Virus record (IMG/VR): IMGVR_UViG_3300042519_001196
Coordinates: 1 to 22,506 of that record
Direction: 5' to 3' (one strand)
DNA from: a virus
DNA length: 22,506 nt
The position numbers and the translations under genes are program-made. The notes beneath the pieces are model-generated. The model had not been told where the DNA came from. It worked only from the letters and a program-made list of their open reading frames with translations, and made no database searches. Positions 20,003-22,506 of the stretch are shown here, in pieces. Numbering within the stretch: position 1 is the first letter of the stretch; each line of letters opens with the position of its first letter.

Positions 20003-20279
20003 GTTGCAAATTGACTTGAACACGCTGCTTGCTGGTTTTATCGGTGCGTTAATTGGCACTGACTGGAACAAGATAAAGAATGTAGTTCAAGGAGCTATAA
20101 CAGTTCTGTCAGGAACTGCGTCGGCAATCTACTTAACTCCACTTGTTGCAAAACAACTAGGATGGGATCAACCCCATCAAATGATTGGGCTGTCATTCCT
20201 GCTTGGCACACTTGGTCTGCGTACTGTACAGGCTTTCAACCTATTGATCGAGAAGTCTTTAAAAAAGGTGAGTGAATAA
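19995..20279 (+). CDS. Small membrane protein, holin-like (94 aa)
   Basis: Three hydrophobic stretches are seen: residues 10-21 (TLLAGFIGALIG), 30-52 (VVQGAITVLSGTASAIYLTP) and 62-82 (QMIGLSFLLGTLGLRTVQAF), with a short charged C-terminal tail (EKSLKKVSE). The layout suits a holin or a similar membrane effector, and it pairs with the preceding membrane gene. ATG 19995 is chosen because GAGGG lies 6 bases before it; a GTG at 19974 is possible. No lysin is present in this window, so the lysis assignment is tentative. Confidence 0.6.
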   Translation: MDKLQIDLNTLLAGFIGALIGTDWNKIKNVVQGAITVLSGTASAIYLTPLVAKQLGWDQPHQMIGLSFLLGTLGLRTVQAFNLLIEKSLKKVSE

Positions 20280-20280
20280 C

Positions 20281-20463
20281 ATGAGCTGGCTAAGTAAGTT
20301 ATTGAAGAAGACTACTAACGTCCCTGAAGTCAAGATACCTTTTGGTGAGGTTATGATTCTTAGTCAGATTGCTGACAACCTAGACTTTATGAGTGTTGGT
20401 GACCTTGAGAAGTTGCGTGACCTTGCGATGGTCGCTATTGATAAGCGGAAGGTCAAGAAGTGA
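20281..20463 (+). CDS. Small helical protein (60 aa)
   Basis: MSWLSKLLKKTTNVPEVKIP begins a likely amphipathic helix, and a second helix runs through DLEKLRDLAMVAIDKRKVKK. There is no membrane span. AAGGTGAG precedes ATG 20281. The gene begins 1 base after the preceding stop and ends with a GTGA overlap with the next. No family recognised. Confidence 0.6.
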   Translation: MSWLSKLLKKTTNVPEVKIPFGEVMILSQIADNLDFMSVGDLEKLRDLAMVAIDKRKVKK

Positions 20464-20687
20464 ACCTGCAAAATTATCGCTTAGAGCCTAATCCTCTTAG
20501 CCCCGGTGACTGGATTGTCTTTGGTGATATCTATGACAACGAAGGCAATCTTATTGGTACGTTTGGTGATAATGGTACGTCAATCTTTGCTTGGTGGGCT
20601 TTACAAGACGCACAGTTTCAGCAAGGTTACAGCAACCAGTTTGCTGTGATTATGGCTCAAGAAATTGTGGCAGGGACTGCTGAATAA
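20460..20687 (+). CDS. Small protein of unknown function (75 aa)
   Basis: It starts at GTG 20460 (GTGA overlap), with GGAAGG in the preceding gene as ribosome binding site. The sequence is polar and aromatic (YRLEPNPLSPGDWIVFGDIY, GTSIFAWWALQDAQF), probably beta-rich. It ends in TAATG at the tail-protein start. It may be a small tail or chaperone protein for the next gene, but no motif shows this. Confidence 0.6.
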   Translation: MNLQNYRLEPNPLSPGDWIVFGDIYDNEGNLIGTFGDNGTSIFAWWALQDAQFQQGYSNQFAVIMAQEIVAGTAE

Positions 20688-22506
20688 TGGCGACATATTA
20701 CGTTCGTGTAGATGGTAACGACACCAACGCTGGCACAGGACCTGCTACGAATCAAGCGTGGCAGACTATAACCAAGGCTGTCGGCGCAACGGGTGTAGGT
20801 GTAGGTGATACGGTTTACATCGCTCCCGGAATCTATCGTGGAAACTTTGTTGCTGGATTTACAAACCCAGCAAATGAAGGTGAACGCATCACCATAGCCG
20901 GTAACCCTACGGCTTCACAATTTACCGGTGTAAATGCTGGACCGGTTATTCTTACAAACTATCTAACGGACAATGTCTCATTTACTTTGGGAGATATTTT
21001 CTCTATCAGTAAAAACTTTGTAACCGTTCAAGACATGATTTTTTATGGATGGACTCCAACGCCTAGTCCATTTTATAGACCATTCTCAGCACCAGCAGCT
21101 AGTGCTTTAAAGTTGTACCGGTGTCTTTTTGGTTTACCTAGTTCTAATGCTCAAAAGCCACCTGTTCTAGTAACTATAAATGCCGGTAGTACTGGACTTG
21201 TAATGCAACAATGCGTTGTCCTGAATGGTAGTTTTGCTGTTGGTGCATCTGCACACTCTGGTGCTTGGGATTCACAGACTGTAATCACTGACAATATTTT
21301 CATCAACAATAATACAAATGGGTTTAACTCCGAATGTATGTCACTTTCCTCTGGCACATCTGGTCAATTTGGCGGCGTAAAAATTGTCAATAACTACATG
21401 CAAGGCGTGTATGGTGTGCGGATGTATAACGCTTTGTCTACAGCCTTCCCATCAGTTATACAGAACTGCTACATCGAAGCATCGACAACTGCAATCACAT
21501 CTGATGTTGGAAACACCTCGGCTATGTTGCAGACATACAACATACTGAATGCTCCAAACTCTGTTACTAGTGTAAGTTCATCTGCTACCTCAAAAACAAA
21601 TGCATTCAACCCAATCAATGCATCAATGTCCAAGATTCAAGGTTGGGCAGATTATCCGTTTATAAGCGCGTTATCTAGTCTCAATGCCGGTGTTAGTGCT
21701 GGCATCAATACAAACAGTCCAGCAACGGATATCTATGGAACATCTTGGCTTATCCCTGCGACTCCGAGTATAAACGCCGCTGAGTACGCAAGTTACACGC
21801 CATCAAGTCAATACCTACCAACAGAGCGAAACGCTAGCACCATTACAATCGCTCCCGGTTCCACATCACAATCTATAGAACTCTACCTAGGAGTTACAGG
21901 TCTTACAGCCTCTACAAGCGGTCTGTCAGCCCGTTACAACCGCTCACGCACTCCTAGTGTAAACATCCCTCTTGTAGCACGTGTTATTGACGGAACAGCA
22001 CCTACTGGCGGATGGACTGCTGGTGGGTTTGCTGAAGTAGATTCAGTTAATATGCCGGGTGTCTACAGACTTGACCTTCCTGATGCCGCACTAGCGGCAG
22101 GAGCAGATGACGTTACTGTAGTAGTCAGAGGCGCATCTGGTACTAACGGTGCAGTCATGACTATCAAACTTTCGAGTGGTGGTCTTACAGCGGCGCAGAC
22201 AGCATTTGCTGTATGGAATGAAGATGTTTCTGGTTACACTACGGCTACAATTTTTGGTGGTGTTGTAACAGAGACACGTTCTGAAATGCAAGAGACGTTA
22301 GGGAAAGTAAATAACCTTCCACAAACCATTTGGAATGAACCTAAAGCAGGTCTTGCAACACCAGGTACGTTTGGTGCTAGGTTGCAGGATAATGTACTGG
22401 CAGATGAACTGCTCGCAAGAGAAATAGGAAGTGGTTCAGGTGCAGGAGCAATCAACGAGCGGACTGTAAGGTCTGCTCTAAGAGGTTTGCGTAATAAGAC
22501 TACAGT
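20687..22506 (+). CDS. Beta-helix tail protein, truncated by the window end (606+ aa)
   Basis: The reading frame is open from ATG 20687 (TAATG) to the window end. Residues 1-48 (YYVRVDGNDTNAGTG, AWQTITKAV, GDTVYIAPGIYRG) are the usual start of a right-handed beta-helix, with a serine-, asparagine- and glycine-rich fold to about residue 380. Residues about 383-495 look like a separate domain found in phage tail proteins: ARYNRSRTPSVNIPLV, GGWTAGGFAEVDSVNMPGVY, RLDLPDAALAAGADD. Beyond that come a AVWNEDVSGY-like repeat (a partial copy, TIWNEPKAGL, follows) and a helical stretch. It is probably a receptor-binding tail spike or fibre; the enzyme activity, if any, cannot be read here. Confidence 0.8.
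   Translation, partial: MATYYVRVDGNDTNAGTGPATNQAWQTITKAVGATGVGVGDTVYIAPGIYRGNFVAGFTNPANEGERITIAGNPTASQFTGVNAGPVILTNYLTDNVSFTLGDIFSISKNFVTVQDMIFYGWTPTPSPFYRPFSAPAASALKLYRCLFGLPSSNAQKPPVLVTINAGSTGLVMQQCVVLNGSFAVGASAHSGAWDSQTVITDNIFINNNTNGFNSECMSLSSGTSGQFGGVKIVNNYMQGVYGVRMYNALSTAFPSVIQNCYIEASTTAITSDVGNTSAMLQTYNILNAPNSVTSVSSSATSKTNAFNPINASMSKIQGWADYPFISALSSLNAGVSAGINTNSPATDIYGTSWLIPATPSINAAEYASYTPSSQYLPTERNASTITIAPGSTSQSIELYLGVTGLTASTSGLSARYNRSRTPSVNIPLVARVIDGTAPTGGWTAGGFAEVDSVNMPGVYRLDLPDAALAAGADDVTVVVRGASGTNGAVMTIKLSSGGLTAAQTAFAVWNEDVSGYTTATIFGGVVTETRSEMQETLGKVNNLPQTIWNEPKAGLATPGTFGARLQDNVLADELLAREIGSGSGAGAINERTVRSALRGLRNKTT

Noticed and set aside
1-22506. tRNA genes, CRISPR arrays, insertion sequences, integrase or attachment sites
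   Set aside because: No cloverleaf-like sequence, regular spacer array, transposase or integrase was seen on either strand. Absence of an integrase here does not show that the phage is strictly lytic, because the window is partial.

Overview
The window is part of the genome of a double-stranded DNA tailed phage. In order it carries a small-terminase candidate, a large terminase, a P22-type portal, a scaffold, a major capsid protein, a decoration-like protein, two adaptor-like proteins, small membrane proteins and the start of a beta-helix tail protein. No tape-measure or tail-sheath gene is seen, and the portal and adaptor types fit a short-tailed (podovirus-like) virion. The host cannot be named. 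Three genes look leaderless (a -10 box followed directly by ATG) and thymidylate is made by ThyX; both are common, though not exclusive, in actinobacteria and their phages, so a moderate-GC aquatic actinobacterium is one possible host (inference).

Layout. (1) 1-913: a leftward four-gene operon of small unknown proteins that ends in a terminator. It includes two overlapping micro-genes, one of them a 37-residue lipoprotein. (2) 914-1446: non-coding, with an alternating set of hairpins sharing one loop and two direct repeats. (3) 1447-2549: a rightward operon in which three consecutive genes carry the ends of a short domain resembling Tad2/DUF2829, one fused to a helix-turn-helix, followed by an unknown gene. 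(4) 2550-2832: two tandem terminators, a possible small RNA, and a promoter. (5) 2833-6363: metallophosphoesterase, small proteins, dUTPase, ThyX and SSB, i.e. nucleotide and DNA metabolism. (6) 8743-6391: a leftward operon with a small unknown protein, a LuxR-type HTH protein, a C5 cytosine methyltransferase whose middle third also holds a long second-frame ORF, and a DUF3310-like protein. It meets ssb at a shared bidirectional terminator. (7) 8811-10816: a run of small basic proteins and a 417-residue basic, Pro/Ser-rich protein. (8) 10877-22506: DNA packaging, head and connector genes, then small membrane proteins and a beta-helix tail protein cut by the window end.

Genes are packed tightly. 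Many junctions are TAATG or ATGA overlaps, which suggests translational coupling. A recurring promoter of the form TGnTATACTT-rCrGGGG places the ribosome binding site almost at the predicted transcript start.

All family names come from motifs read by eye; no database search was possible.
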